NCBI RefSeq assembly: GCF_029892425.1
Contig: NZ_JARXWB010000009.1
Coordinates: forward strand, 1-64,000
Source of the DNA: Bradyrhizobium sp. BR13661
GTDB taxonomy: Bacteria > Pseudomonadota > Alphaproteobacteria > Rhizobiales > Xanthobacteraceae
Direction: 5' to 3'
Length of the DNA stretch: 64,000 nucleotides
This document shows positions 55,666 through 64,000 of this stretch, one piece after another. Every line of letters starts with the position of its first letter. Position 1 is the stretch's first letter. The position numbers and the translations under genes are program-made. The notes beneath the pieces are model-generated. The model did no database searches. It was not told the origin of the DNA and was given only the letters and a program-made list of their open reading frames with translations.

Positions 55666-56447
55666 GCGAGAAGCCCGTTCCGGCGCGACCGACCGTCGAC
55701 CTCAGATCGTTCACGCCCGCGCGCGTCGCACTCGGGCGCAGCGGAGTGAGCTTGCCGACCAGGCCGCTGCTCGATTTCACGTTGGCCCACGCGCGCGCCC
55801 GCGATGCCGTGCATGCCGTCTTCGATGCGCCGCATCTGGTTGCCGGGGCGAAGGCGCTCGGCCTTGCTGTCACCGAGGTCAGTAGCCGGGCGGCCGATCG
55901 CGGCGACTATCTGCGCCGGCCGGATCTGGGACGGAAGCTCGATGCCGGCTCTGCCGCGACGCTGGCGGAGCGCGCCACCGTGCCGTGCCAGCTTGCGATC
56001 GTGATCGGTGATGGATTGTCGGCCGCCGCTGTCCACGCCCATGCATTGGCGCTGCTGCAAAGCCTGCTGCCGCTGCTTGGCGAAGGCGACGCTGTCGCAA
56101 TCAGCCACGTCGTCGTCGCCTCGGGCGCGCGGGTTGCCCTCGGTGACGAGATCGGGGCTATCATCGGCGCCCGCATGGTTTTGATGCTGATCGGTGAGCG
56201 CCCGGGCCTGTCCGCGCCCGACAGCCTCGGGGCCTATCTGACCTTCGCACCGAGGCCCGGCCTGACCGATGCCGAGCGAAATTGCGTGTCGAACATCCAC
56301 AAGGCTGGGTTGAGCTATGACGAGGCCGCCCTCAAGATCGCCTGGCTCGTCCGCGAGGGGCTGGCGCGACAGGTCACGGGTGTGGCGCTCAAGGACGAGA
56401 GCGCCGATCGCGCGCCGCGTCGAATCGGCACGGCTGTGCCAGAATGA
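55662..56447 (+). CDS. eutC: Ethanolamine ammonia-lyase, small subunit
   Basis: A 261-aa EutC, the subunit that completes the adenosylcobalamin site of EutB. It has [20 protein letters not shown] near the start, [20 protein letters not shown] (about residues 108-127), and [40 protein letters not shown] (about 175-215), all typical. It begins within the hpnP stop (ATGA overlap at 55662-55665), so its translation depends on hpnP being read. Confidence 0.93.
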   Translation: MSEKPVPARPTVDLRSFTPARVALGRSGVSLPTRPLLDFTLAHARARDAVHAVFDAPHLVAGAKALGLAVTEVSSRAADRGDYLRRPDLGRKLDAGSAATLAERATVPCQLAIVIGDGLSAAAVHAHALALLQSLLPLLGEGDAVAISHVVVASGARVALGDEIGAIIGARMVLMLIGERPGLSAPDSLGAYLTFAPRPGLTDAERNCVSNIHKAGLSYDEAALKIAWLVREGLARQVTGVALKDESADRAPRRIGTAVPE

Positions 56448-56652
56448 CGGGCATTCCGGCAAAATCGCCGCATCTTGATCGATTCAGAGAGCGTTGGTGC
56501 GCTTGCGAAAAGGGCGCTTGACCTGCTAAACCGCTGCCGGCGATTTTCCGCGCATTTTCAAAGGGCAAGCCTCCCATTGGTATGGCGTTTTCAAGCCGTT
56601 CGCGGGGCGCAACAAGCTCACAGCTAGAGCCGATTGAGGAACTGGACAAGGC

Positions 56653-59019
56653 ATGCTCGAAAAGCACAGCGAGAGTGAGGTTCATGTCGACAAGGTCGAG
56701 CAGGGGCCTGCGTCCTCCATTGCCTTCGGGCTGGAGCGTCTCGGGCTGATCGCCGTCAAGGCGCCGATCGTCTCCTGCATCATCCTGCTCGCGCTCATCG
56801 TCGGCGCGGTGTTCGGCATCGAGCGGATCAAGATCGACGATTCGCTGTCGCAGCTGTTCCGCTCCAACACGCCGGAATTCCGCCAGTATGAAGCGGTGAC
56901 CAAGAAGTTCCCGGCCGAGGAATTCGATGTCCTCGTCGTGGCCGAGGGCCAGAAACTCCTGGCCCGAAACAATCTCGAGAAGCTGCGTGACTTCGTCACC
57001 GATCTGCAGCTGGTCGAAGGCACGCGCGGGCTTGTCTCGCTGTTCTCGGCGCGCCAGGCTCCGGCGCCGGGCAAGCTGCCGGCCGCACTGTTCCCCTCCG
57101 AGCTGCCCGAGGGCGCGGCCTACGATCAGTTCATCGAGACCGTCAAGAACAACGAGATCATCCGCGGCAAGCTGCTGTCCGAGGACGGTACGCTCGCACT
57201 GATCGTGCTCTCGCTCGATCCGGAAGTGGTGGCCTCCAGCAAGCTTACCAAGGTCGTGGGCGACATTCGCGCGCTGATGAAGGAGGATCTCGGCGACACC
57301 GGGCTCAGCGTGCAGCTCTCCGGCGTGCCGGTGATGCAGCTCGAGATCCGCAACGCGGTCGAGCGCGACGGGCTCACCTACAACATCCTCGGCATTCTCG
57401 CCGGCTGCATCATCGCCATCATCTTCTTCCGCAAGATCTCGTTCATGGTGGTGGCGGCGTTCCCGCCGATGATCGCGATCCTGATCGCGCTCGGCGCGCT
57501 CGGCTGGGCCAATTTCAATCTCAACATGTTCCTGAACGTGATGACGCCGCTTATCATGGTGATCTCGTTCTCGGACTCGATGCAGCTGACCTTCGCCGCG
57601 CGCGACCGGTTGATCGCGGGCCAGGACAAGTTCACGGCGTTCAAGAACGCCGTGCTGGTGGTCGGCCCGGCCTGCGTGCTGACGCACGGCACCGCCGGCA
57701 TTTCCTTCATCGCGCTGCAGTTCTCGGACTCCGACCTGATCCGCAAGTTCGGCGAGGCGGGCTTAGCTGCCACCATCATCGCGCTGGTCACGGTGCTGTC
57801 GCTGGTGCCGGTGTTCGGCGTGCTGTTCGTGCGCAACGAGAAGGTCTTTGCGGTCAAGTTCCAGAGCGCGGATGCCGGCGTGCAGGCGCTGCGCAATTTC
57901 TGCTACTGGATCGCGGTGCGCATGGTCGGCCGTCCCGGCCTGTTCAGCCTGATTGCGCTGCTGTTCGTCGCCAGCCTCGGCGTCATCTACGCCAATCTGC
58001 AGCCGCGCTACCGGCTCGCCGACCAAGTGCCCGACAAGCGTCAGGCGGTTGCCGCCAGCAACCGGCTCGATGCCAAGCTGACCGGCGCCAATCCGGTCAA
58101 CGTGCTGATCCAGCTCCCCAAGGGTGAAACGCTCTACTCGCCGGAGACGCTGCAGACCATCGCTGACGTCCACGAGACCGTGGAGAAGGCGGCCGGCGTC
58201 GGCAACGTCTGGTCGCTGGAGACGCTGCGCCGCTGGCTCGCCGAAAAGGCCGGCAGCAGCGACGTCGCGACGCTGAAGGAATACGTTGGCGTCATCCCCG
58301 AGCATCTGGTGCGGCGCTTCATCGATGCCGAGCAGGATGCGGTGGTCGTGGCCGGTCGCGTGCCGGACAAGGACTCCAGCCAGCTCCTGCCGATTGTCGA
58401 CAAGCTCGATTCCGAGCTCGACGCGGTCCGCAAGAAGCATCCCGGCTACGAGGTCGCCGTCACCGGTCTTGCCGCCATCGCCGCGCGCAACTCGGCGGGC
58501 ATGATCGAGAAGCTGAACCGCGGCCTCACCGTCGAATTCGCGCTGGTCGCGATCTTCATCGGTCTTGCCTTCCGCTCCTGGGTGGTGATGTTCGCCTGCA
58601 TCCTGCCGGGCATCTTCCCGGTGGTGATGTCGGGAACGGTGCTGTGGGCGATGGGCGAGGGGCTGCAATTCGCCAGCGTCGTCGCGCTCACCGTCTCGTT
58701 CGGTCTCGGCCTCTCCGCGACCATCCACTTCCTCAATCGCTTGCGATTGGAGAGCAAGCCGGGCGTCGGTTCGGCGCTCGCGGTGGAACGCGCGACCGTG
58801 CTGGTCGGTCCGGCGCTGATCCTGACCACGGTGGTGCTGGCCTGCGGCCTTGTCGTCACCGTGTTCTCGGATCTGCCGTCGCTGCGGCTGTTCGGCTGGC
58901 TCAGCGCCTTCTCGATGGTGGCGGCACTGGTCGCCGACCTCTTCATCCTGCGGCCGACGGCGATGTGGCTGATCAATCTGCACGGCAAGCTGCAGGGCTC
59001 GGACAAGTCGGCGATCTGA
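56653..59019 (+). CDS. hpnN: RND/MMPL-family exporter, HpnN-like
   Basis: A 788-aa inner-membrane RND-type protein with twelve helices. TM1 is at about residues 37-57, a first periplasmic loop runs to about 250, five helices follow, a second loop runs about 455-625, and the rest are helices. In R. palustris HpnN moves hopanoids to the outer membrane and its gene lies between hpnP and hpnC, as here. This copy is somewhat shorter than the roughly 860-residue HpnN model, so the name rests partly on synteny. ATG 56653 is 205 bases after eutC. Confidence 0.7.
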   Translation: MLEKHSESEVHVDKVEQGPASSIAFGLERLGLIAVKAPIVSCIILLALIVGAVFGIERIKIDDSLSQLFRSNTPEFRQYEAVTKKFPAEEFDVLVVAEGQKLLARNNLEKLRDFVTDLQLVEGTRGLVSLFSARQAPAPGKLPAALFPSELPEGAAYDQFIETVKNNEIIRGKLLSEDGTLALIVLSLDPEVVASSKLTKVVGDIRALMKEDLGDTGLSVQLSGVPVMQLEIRNAVERDGLTYNILGILAGCIIAIIFFRKISFMVVAAFPPMIAILIALGALGWANFNLNMFLNVMTPLIMVISFSDSMQLTFAARDRLIAGQDKFTAFKNAVLVVGPACVLTHGTAGISFIALQFSDSDLIRKFGEAGLAATIIALVTVLSLVPVFGVLFVRNEKVFAVKFQSADAGVQALRNFCYWIAVRMVGRPGLFSLIALLFVASLGVIYANLQPRYRLADQVPDKRQAVAASNRLDAKLTGANPVNVLIQLPKGETLYSPETLQTIADVHETVEKAAGVGNVWSLETLRRWLAEKAGSSDVATLKEYVGVIPEHLVRRFIDAEQDAVVVAGRVPDKDSSQLLPIVDKLDSELDAVRKKHPGYEVAVTGLAAIAARNSAGMIEKLNRGLTVEFALVAIFIGLAFRSWVVMFACILPGIFPVVMSGTVLWAMGEGLQFASVVALTVSFGLGLSATIHFLNRLRLESKPGVGSALAVERATVLVGPALILTTVVLACGLVVTVFSDLPSLRLFGWLSAFSMVAALVADLFILRPTAMWLINLHGKLQGSDKSAI

Positions 59020-59077
59020 GCGGCGGTCATCACGCGGCCACCGAATCGCAGCACGTTTGCTGCGGTCCGGAGGCTTT

Positions 59078-59869
59078 ATGCGCGACATCAGGCACGATAG
59101 CTCGATCACGGCGTTTCAGCAGAAGCGCGGCGGCGACGCGGCGGGCTTCTTCGTCCCGTTCCTGGCGCCAGGCATGCGGTTGCTCGACGTCGGCTGCGGC
59201 CCGGGAACGATCACGGCGGCGCTTGCGGGGATCGTCGATACTGCGATCGGCGTCGATATCGATCCGAATGCGATCGCGGCCGCCAGACAGCTTGCCACGC
59301 ATTCAAGCTTGGCCAATCTCTCTTTTGTCGAGGCCGACATGACCGCACTCCCGTTCGAGGACGGTGCGTTCGACGCGGTTTTCTTTCACGCGGTGCTCTA
59401 CCATCAGAGCCACGCAAAGCTGACGCGAACGCTTGCCGAAGCGCGGCGAGCGTTGAAGCCCGGCGGGCTGCTCGCCACGCGCGACGCCGATGTCGGTGGC
59501 AACATTCTCTATCCCGAGCTTGATGGCGTGCGCCTTGCGCTCGACCTCTGGCAGCGCTGGTACGAGCACGACGATCCTGATGCGCTTCGCTTCGGTCGCC
59601 GCCAGAGCGCCATTCTTCGCGCCCACGGCTTCACGCCGGTCTGGGCCGGCGCAAGCTATGTCAACCATAGCGCCGACGCTGCGAGCCGTGCCGAGGCGGT
59701 CGCAGATGCGCGACGAAGCCTGCTTGGGCTCGGGCCGCAGCTCGTAAGCAAGGCAATTGCGACCGCCGACGAGATTGACACCGCGCGTGCCGGCTGGGAC
59801 GCCTGGGGACGCGATCCCGACGCGGTTTATTTCAGATGCCGCTGCGAATGCGTCGCGCGCAAGCCGTGA
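59078..59869 (+). CDS. Class I SAM-dependent methyltransferase
   Basis: A 263-aa methyltransferase with the SAM site LLDVGCGPGTI (about residues 38-48), GVDIDPNAI as the acidic post-II strand, and FDAVFFHAVLYHQSH. Many UbiE/MenG-like proteins look similar and the substrate is not evident. GGAGG lies five bases before ATG 59078. It follows the HpnN-like gene by 58 bases and may be in its transcript. A hopanoid role is possible but unsupported. Confidence 0.85.
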   Translation: MRDIRHDSSITAFQQKRGGDAAGFFVPFLAPGMRLLDVGCGPGTITAALAGIVDTAIGVDIDPNAIAAARQLATHSSLANLSFVEADMTALPFEDGAFDAVFFHAVLYHQSHAKLTRTLAEARRALKPGGLLATRDADVGGNILYPELDGVRLALDLWQRWYEHDDPDALRFGRRQSAILRAHGFTPVWAGASYVNHSADAASRAEAVADARRSLLGLGPQLVSKAIATADEIDTARAGWDAWGRDPDAVYFRCRCECVARKP

Positions 59870-59878
59870 TCCTCGGCC

Positions 59879-60718
59879 TTACGCCTCGACATGGACGATC
59901 CCGTACGGGTTGAACTTGAAATCGTCCTCAGCGTATTGCGACGTTCGTGACAGGCTTAGCTTGCGATCGGCCAGCGCAGCATCGATCCCGCGCTCGGCCA
60001 TTGCGTCGGCGATCTCGTCCGTGATCTTCACCGCGTCGCGATCGCTGCCGCGCGCTTTCGCGACATAGATCTCCGGCAGGCCGACGAGGTGGAATCCGAC
60101 GCTCTCGTTGTAAGCCGTGCCGTCGAGCGGACGCTTGGCGAAGGCGAGGCGGCAGGCTCGGCTCATCGCTGCCGTCAGGGCGAGACCCTGGTTCGTCTTG
60201 GCCGCCGCCTTGCAGTCGGATGCCAATTGCATCCATCGCTTCAGGCCGTGGGCAACACCGGCGCTCTCGCCTTTCACGGCGGTCGCTCCAACCTCGATCA
60301 TCTCCTCGACGATGCGCAAGGCTGCCGCGGAGTAGGCCACCGCCTTCTGCTGCTCCATCCGCGGGCTGAGCACGTACAGCACGGATTTGTGGTCCGCGAC
60401 GGCGGCCTCGTCGGCGGCGGACCAGGCATTGGGAAAGACACGGTCCCAGCAGACGCCGAACGACCGCTCCATGTGCGGATCGGGCTTCGCTTGCGAATAG
60501 GTGCGGTCGATCTCGAAACCGAAATCGGCGATTGTCTTTGTGACGGCTTTCGGCGGATGCAGCAGGCTGTCGTCCCTGCCGAGAAAACAGAGCACATGGC
60601 GTGGCTTCGCTGACGACGGCTGCATGTCCGTCCCTCGCTGGATCGACGGATGATCATCTGCCCACGCTGGAGCGGCGGCAAAGAGTCCGATGGCCTTGAG
60701 CAGGTGTCTGCGGTTCAT
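59879..60718 (-). CDS. Exported protein of unknown function, Tat-like signal
   Basis: A 279-aa protein with a twin-arginine-like leader (MNRRHLLKAIGLFAAAPAWA). The mature part contains RHVLCFLGRDDSLLHPPKAVTK and IVEEMIEVGATAVKGESAGVAHGLKRW, a pattern I cannot assign with certainty, perhaps DUF4261-like. It converges on the methyltransferase with nine bases between them. Confidence 0.65.
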   Translation of the reverse strand: MNRRHLLKAIGLFAAAPAWADDHPSIQRGTDMQPSSAKPRHVLCFLGRDDSLLHPPKAVTKTIADFGFEIDRTYSQAKPDPHMERSFGVCWDRVFPNAWSAADEAAVADHKSVLYVLSPRMEQQKAVAYSAAALRIVEEMIEVGATAVKGESAGVAHGLKRWMQLASDCKAAAKTNQGLALTAAMSRACRLAFAKRPLDGTAYNESVGFHLVGLPEIYVAKARGSDRDAVKITDEIADAMAERGIDAALADRKLSLSRTSQYAEDDFKFNPYGIVHVEA

Positions 60719-60723
60719 TCAGC

Positions 60724-60756
60724 AAAAAGCCCCCGGCTCGCGAGAACCGGGGGCCG
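60724..60756 (-). terminator. Rho-independent terminator of the 60783-61283 gene
   Basis: On the minus strand GCCCCCGG and CCGGGGGC form an eight-pair stem (60754-60747 with 60736-60729), followed by TTTTT (60728-60724). It lies 27 bases after the gene's stop. Confidence 0.85.
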
Positions 60757-60782
60757 TATTCCTTTCGACGCTGGAAGGGCGA

Positions 60783-61283
60783 TCAGCCCTTCGTCATCGT
60801 GATATTGACGCCGCGGATCTCGCCCTTGGACGAGATCTGCACAGTCTGCTTGGAGCCGTTGGTGCGGAGCGACAGATTGGCGGCAAAGCCGTTGGCCTCG
60901 ACGAACACGTCGATCTGGCCGCCGCCGGCGGTGCCCTGCAGATTGCCGAAGATGTTGCGGTTGGACTCGCTCCAGTTGCCGGAGATGCGCTCACCTTGGC
61001 TGGTCACGTCGCTGGTGAGGTCGAACTTGTAGCTGTCGGACGCGCAGTGCAGGGCCTGCTTGAGGCTGAGACCGGTGCCGGCGACCTTGTAGTCCGCCTT
61101 GCAGCGGATGCGCTCGGTCGAGCCGTCGGACAGCGACACCGTGCCGGTGCCGGTCCACGCGCCGTCGAATCCGGCGAACGGCCCGGACGACTGAGCGTGG
61201 CTCGCCGCAACCGAGAGGAGCAGCGCCGCGCCAATGCCGGCCGCCTTGATTGCCAGTTCAGATCGCCCAAAGAATTTCATCAT
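60783..61283 (-). CDS. Exported hypothetical protein
   Basis: A 166-aa protein with a signal peptide (AIKAAGIGAALLLSVAASHAQ) and a beta-rich mature part: FAGFDGAWTGTGTVSLSDGS, then repeats such as RIRCKADY and ISGNWSESNRNIFGN. Similar small rhizobial proteins of unknown function exist. ATG 61283 or 61280 may start it. A GGGA site lies upstream. A clear terminator follows. Confidence 0.72.
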   Translation of the reverse strand: MMKFFGRSELAIKAAGIGAALLLSVAASHAQSSGPFAGFDGAWTGTGTVSLSDGSTERIRCKADYKVAGTGLSLKQALHCASDSYKFDLTSDVTSQGERISGNWSESNRNIFGNLQGTAGGGQIDVFVEANGFAANLSLRTNGSKQTVQISSKGEIRGVNITMTKG

Positions 61284-61763
61284 CAATATCCCGTTTTTGA
61301 AACGACGCCCGCCCAAGGCTGCGCGTCTCGCCACATCGAAAGTTTAGTGTTGCTAACCCGTGCCAGGTTCAAGAGTTCGTGTCAGGTTCGAAGCCTACCC
61401 GTCCGCGATGTCAGGCTCGCGAAGCGGTCTTGTCATGGTTTGAAGCCGGATTTCTCTCTGTTTCAGTGTGTTTCTGGCCCAAATGGCCGGTCGGACAGAT
61501 GCAACGCTGCAACAGGTATGCAGTAAAACGCCGCATGCCAGAATTATGACGTAGTATCAAACTCTTACATCTGCCAATGAAGACTTAGGGAAGACCCGAT
61601 TTGGTGAACGCGGCGCCAATTTGGCCGCATTTGCCAGCGCTTGTGGCCTTCTCCGGTGCCGCACTCTTCCAGCGGCAACTTGCCATCAGAACAATCCGTT
61701 CCCGTCGTCCGCCCTGTGCTGCCCGGGACTGGTGCGATTCTGCCGTCAGAATGAAGGAATACA
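61284..61763. other. Intergenic region upstream of the Cys-rich gene
   Basis: These 480 bases carry no gene I can support. They hold three CAGGTTC/CAGGCTC-like direct repeats (61360-61415) and an AT-rich stretch near 61535-61575 that may be a promoter region. Termination and promoter signals for both flanking genes must lie here, but none is clear. Confidence 0.45.
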
Positions 61764-61997
61764 ATGCGTAAGCTTCTCATCGCTCTCACCGTGCTGTCGG
61801 CAACCCTCTCCACGACCGCTTTCGCCCAGGGCGGGCGTGGCACGGACGCCGAGCAGAAGGCCTGCACGCGCGATGTGCAGAAGTTCTGCCGCCCGGTGAT
61901 CGACCAGGGCGATTTCACCATCCTGGCCTGCCTCAAGGAGAACCGGGCCAAGATCTCGCAGGCCTGCGATCAGGTCCTGAAGGACCACAACCAGTAA
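61764..61997 (+). CDS. Small exported cysteine-rich repeat protein
   Basis: A 77-aa protein with a Sec signal (MRKLLIALTVLSATLSTTAFA) and a mature part with four Cys in the spacing of the Cys-rich GLG1-type repeat (CTRDVQKFC...CLKENRAKISQAC). The fold forms two disulfides. Similar single-repeat proteins are frequent in Bradyrhizobium and their role is unknown. A strong terminator follows directly, so hpnC needs its own promoter. Confidence 0.8.
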   Translation: MRKLLIALTVLSATLSTTAFAQGGRGTDAEQKACTRDVQKFCRPVIDQGDFTILACLKENRAKISQACDQVLKDHNQ

Positions 61998-62016
61998 GCT
62001 CGGCCACTGGCCCATA

Positions 62017-62042
62017 AAGGCGGCCGTGGGGCTGCCTTTTCG
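62017..62042 (+). terminator. Rho-independent terminator before hpnC
   Basis: AAAGGCGGCC (62017-62026) and GGCTGCCTTT (62031-62040) form a stem with one mismatch around a GTGG loop, ending in TTTTT. Confidence 0.75.
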
Positions 62043-62188
62043 GGCCGGATCCAGCGGGGCTGCCATCGCGAGACAGGATTGGTTTTGCGGCCATATTCCC
62101 CTATATGGGGGCCGCGGCCGCGTCGCCGGCATCAGCCCGCGCGAGCGAAAAAGCCCTTCCTGTCCAAACGATTGTTGATCAGCCCTCG

Positions 62189-63073
62189 ATGACCTCTGCG
62201 AGCGAATTGCGATCCGGCAAGGGTGACCGCGACGAGAATTTCCCCGTCGCGTCCTGGATCATTCATCCGCGTCATCGTGCCCTGATCCTGGCCTATTACA
62301 ATTTCGTCCGCACCGCCGACGACATCGCCGATCACGCGAGCCTGCCGGCGGACGAGAAGCTTCGCTATCTCGACCTGCTCGAGGCGGAACTGCTCGGCAA
62401 CGGTGATACCCAGGCTGAAGCCGTCACCTTGCGCCGCGCGCTGGCGGAGCGCGGGATGGCCCCGCGGCACGCGCTCGACGTGCTGATCGCGTTCCGCATG
62501 GACGTGACCAAGCTGCGCTACGAGACCTGGGACGAGGTCATCCACTATTGCCGCTATTCGGCGATGCCGGTCGGCCGCTTCATGCTCGACGTTCATGGCG
62601 AGAGCACCGCGACCTGGGCCGCGTCGGATGCGCTTTGCGCGGGCCTGCAGATCAACAATCACCTGCAGGACTGCGGCAAGGATTATCGCGAGCTCAACCG
62701 CGTCTATCTGCCGCGCGATGCGCTGGCAGCACACGGCGCCACGGTCGAGCAGCTGGGCCTTGCGCAGTCGCCGCCGGCAATGCTGGCTTGCCTGCAGGGC
62801 CTTGCGGTGCGCAACGAGGCACTGCTCAATGACGGCCGGTCGCTGGCCGCGGAGATCCGCGATGTCCGCCTCGGCGTCGACGTCGCGGTGATCCAGGCCT
62901 ATGCCGATCGCATCGTGCGTCTCTTGAAGGTGCGCGATCCCCTGCGCGAGCGGGTGCATCTGAACAAGTTTGAATTGCTCATTTTCAGCCTGGCCGGCAT
63001 CGCCGGTGAGCTCGGCCGTCGCGCGATCGGCCGCAAGGCCATCTCTCGTCCGGGGGCCGCCCATGACGCTTGA
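62189..63073 (+). CDS. hpnC: Hydroxysqualene synthase HpnC
   Basis: HpnC converts presqualene diphosphate to hydroxysqualene, the second step of bacterial squalene synthesis. The 294-aa trans-isoprenyl diphosphate synthase-type protein has YNFVRTADDIADH (first Asp-rich motif, about residues 36-48) and ALCAGLQINNHLQDCGKDYRELNRVYLP (second motif, about 150-177). ATG 62189 gives MTSASELRSGKG, which looks like the family start. ATG 62105 is possible. The last 11 bases overlap hpnD. Confidence 0.92.
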   Translation: MTSASELRSGKGDRDENFPVASWIIHPRHRALILAYYNFVRTADDIADHASLPADEKLRYLDLLEAELLGNGDTQAEAVTLRRALAERGMAPRHALDVLIAFRMDVTKLRYETWDEVIHYCRYSAMPVGRFMLDVHGESTATWAASDALCAGLQINNHLQDCGKDYRELNRVYLPRDALAAHGATVEQLGLAQSPPAMLACLQGLAVRNEALLNDGRSLAAEIRDVRLGVDVAVIQAYADRIVRLLKVRDPLRERVHLNKFELLIFSLAGIAGELGRRAIGRKAISRPGAAHDA

Positions 63074-63902
63074 GGCGACCGCGCCCAGCGCCAATTATGG
63101 CTCGTCCGCATCGAACAGCTCCTTTTACGCTGCGATGCGCATCCTGCCGCGCGATCAGCGCGAGGCGATGTTCCAGATCTACAGCTTCTGTCGCCAGGTC
63201 GACGACATCGCCGATTCCGACGGTCCGCGCGATCAGCGGCTCGCCGCGCTTCAGCAATGGCGCAACGACATCGACGCGCTCTACCAGGGCAATCCGCCGC
63301 CGCGGCTGAAGGACTATGTCGCCTCCGTGAAGACCTTCGGGCTCAAGCGCGAGGATTTCCTGGCCATCGTCGACGGCATGGAAATGGACGTACCGCAGGA
63401 CATCCGTGCGCCCGACATGGCGACGCTGGATCTCTACTGCGATCGCGTCGCCAGCGCGGTCGGACGTTTGTCGGTGCGGGTGTTCGGCCTGCCGGAAGAG
63501 GATGGCATCCTGCTGGCCCATCATCTCGGCCGCGCGCTCCAGCTCACCAACATCCTGCGCGACATCGACGAGGACGCAACGCTCGGCCGGCTTTATCTGC
63601 CGCGCGAGGCGCTGCTGCATGCCGGCATCACCTCCAACGATCCGAACCGCGTGATTGCCGAGCGCGCGCTGTCGAAAGTTTGCGTATCGCTGACCCAGCG
63701 CGCCAAGGCGCATTTCGAGAAATCGGACGAGATCATGAACCGCAACAGGCGCCGCGTCGTGCGCGCGCCGCGGATCATGTCGAAATACTACCATTCCATC
63801 CTGGACCTGCTGATCGCGCGCGGCTTCAATGCGCCGCGCGAGCCGGTGCGTGTGTCGAAGGTCACACGCATTTTGATCCTGCTCCGCTACGCTTTCATCT
63901 GA
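63063..63902 (+). CDS. hpnD: Presqualene diphosphate synthase HpnD
   Basis: HpnD joins two farnesyl diphosphates to presqualene diphosphate. The 279-aa protein has SFYAAMRILPRDQREAMF, YSFCRQVDDIAD (first Asp-rich motif, about residues 39-50), and GRALQLTNILRDIDEDATLGRLYLP (second motif, about 155-179). It overlaps hpnC by 11 bases and its TGA overlaps the ATG of hpnE by one base, so C, D and E are a tight operon. Confidence 0.95.
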   Translation: MTLEATAPSANYGSSASNSSFYAAMRILPRDQREAMFQIYSFCRQVDDIADSDGPRDQRLAALQQWRNDIDALYQGNPPPRLKDYVASVKTFGLKREDFLAIVDGMEMDVPQDIRAPDMATLDLYCDRVASAVGRLSVRVFGLPEEDGILLAHHLGRALQLTNILRDIDEDATLGRLYLPREALLHAGITSNDPNRVIAERALSKVCVSLTQRAKAHFEKSDEIMNRNRRRVVRAPRIMSKYYHSILDLLIARGFNAPREPVRVSKVTRILILLRYAFI

Positions 63903-64000
63903 TGCAGAACACAGCTCACATCATCGGCGCTGGAATTTCCGGCCTCTCCGCAGCTGTGCGGCTCGCCAATGCCGGCTACAAGGTCGCCGTGCACGAGGCG
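63902..64000 (+). CDS. hpnE: Hydroxysqualene dehydroxylase HpnE (5' part only)
   Basis: Only 33 codons are in the window: MQNTAHIIGAGISGLSAAVR and on to VAVHEA. The GxGxxG dinucleotide fold matches the FAD site of HpnE, which reduces hydroxysqualene to squalene. ATG 63902 overlaps the hpnD stop. Position after hpnC-hpnD makes the name secure despite the cut. Confidence 0.88.
   Translation, partial: MQNTAHIIGAGISGLSAAVRLANAGYKVAVHEA

Noticed and set aside
61360..61400. GGTTCGAAGCC-like tRNA T-arm
   Set aside because: No matching acceptor or anticodon arms in the right places.

Overview
The window looks like a chromosomal stretch of an alphaproteobacterium of the Bradyrhizobium/Rhodopseudomonas group. 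The basis is high GC with GC-rich third codon positions, a hopanoid locus that includes the C-2 methylase hpnP, and an alphaproteobacterial sigma-E/ChrR pair. Several intergenic palindrome families of the kind common in rhizobia also point this way. The species assignment is inference. The left edge holds what looks like the last codons of an IS110-family transposase. The right edge cuts hpnE.

Layout. 0-3 kb: IS110 tail and ppc. 3-6 kb (minus): an acyl-CoA/lipid module of a DUF35 Zn-ribbon protein, an SCP-x-type thiolase and an SDR. 6-11 kb (plus): amidase and DUF2848 protein, two consecutive 2OG-Fe(II) oxygenases (the second is AlkB), and an MFS transporter. 11-19 kb: a homoprotocatechuate-type meta-cleavage cluster (hpaH-F-E-D-G order plus a ThDP enzyme). 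It diverges from a MarR regulator and an HpaI-type aldolase across a perfect 16-bp palindrome. 19-22 kb: a UxaA-family dehydratase and a split Aer-like pair (PAS protein and MCP). 22.7-31 kb: a transglutaminase/DUF2126, circularly permuted ATP-grasp/alpha-E, transglutaminase operon, followed by a TPR-ATP-grasp fusion.

31-41 kb is the most interesting part. It holds an ECF sigma factor with a ChrR-type zinc anti-sigma factor and a second ECF sigma factor coupled to an iron-sulfur (PhrB/CryB-type) photolyase. TspO, an MHYT-GGDEF-EAL protein and a small CrtA/ABM-like protein are nearby. Reading the sequence by eye I found the same bipartite signal, TGATCC-N16-CGT(T/A), five times in 7 kb. Each copy lies 20-50 bp upstream of a correctly oriented start. 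The copies precede the sigma operon itself, the second sigma/photolyase operon, tspO, the c-di-GMP gene and the CrtA-like gene. This matches the known promoter type of ECF11/sigma-E (singlet-oxygen) sigma factors and suggests a compact local regulon.

41-50 kb: accessory metabolism (branched-chain-type substrate-binding protein, acyl-CoA dehydrogenase, nitrilase with divergent LysR, DUF485/ActP-type symporter, small kinase). 50-56.5 kb: an MCP, then eutB-hpnP-eutC, in which the hopanoid 2-methylase sits between the two ethanolamine ammonia-lyase subunits and shares an ATGA overlap with eutC. 56.6-64 kb: the HpnN-like RND exporter, a methyltransferase, two exported proteins of unknown function, a small Cys-rich exported protein, then hpnC-hpnD-hpnE for squalene synthesis.
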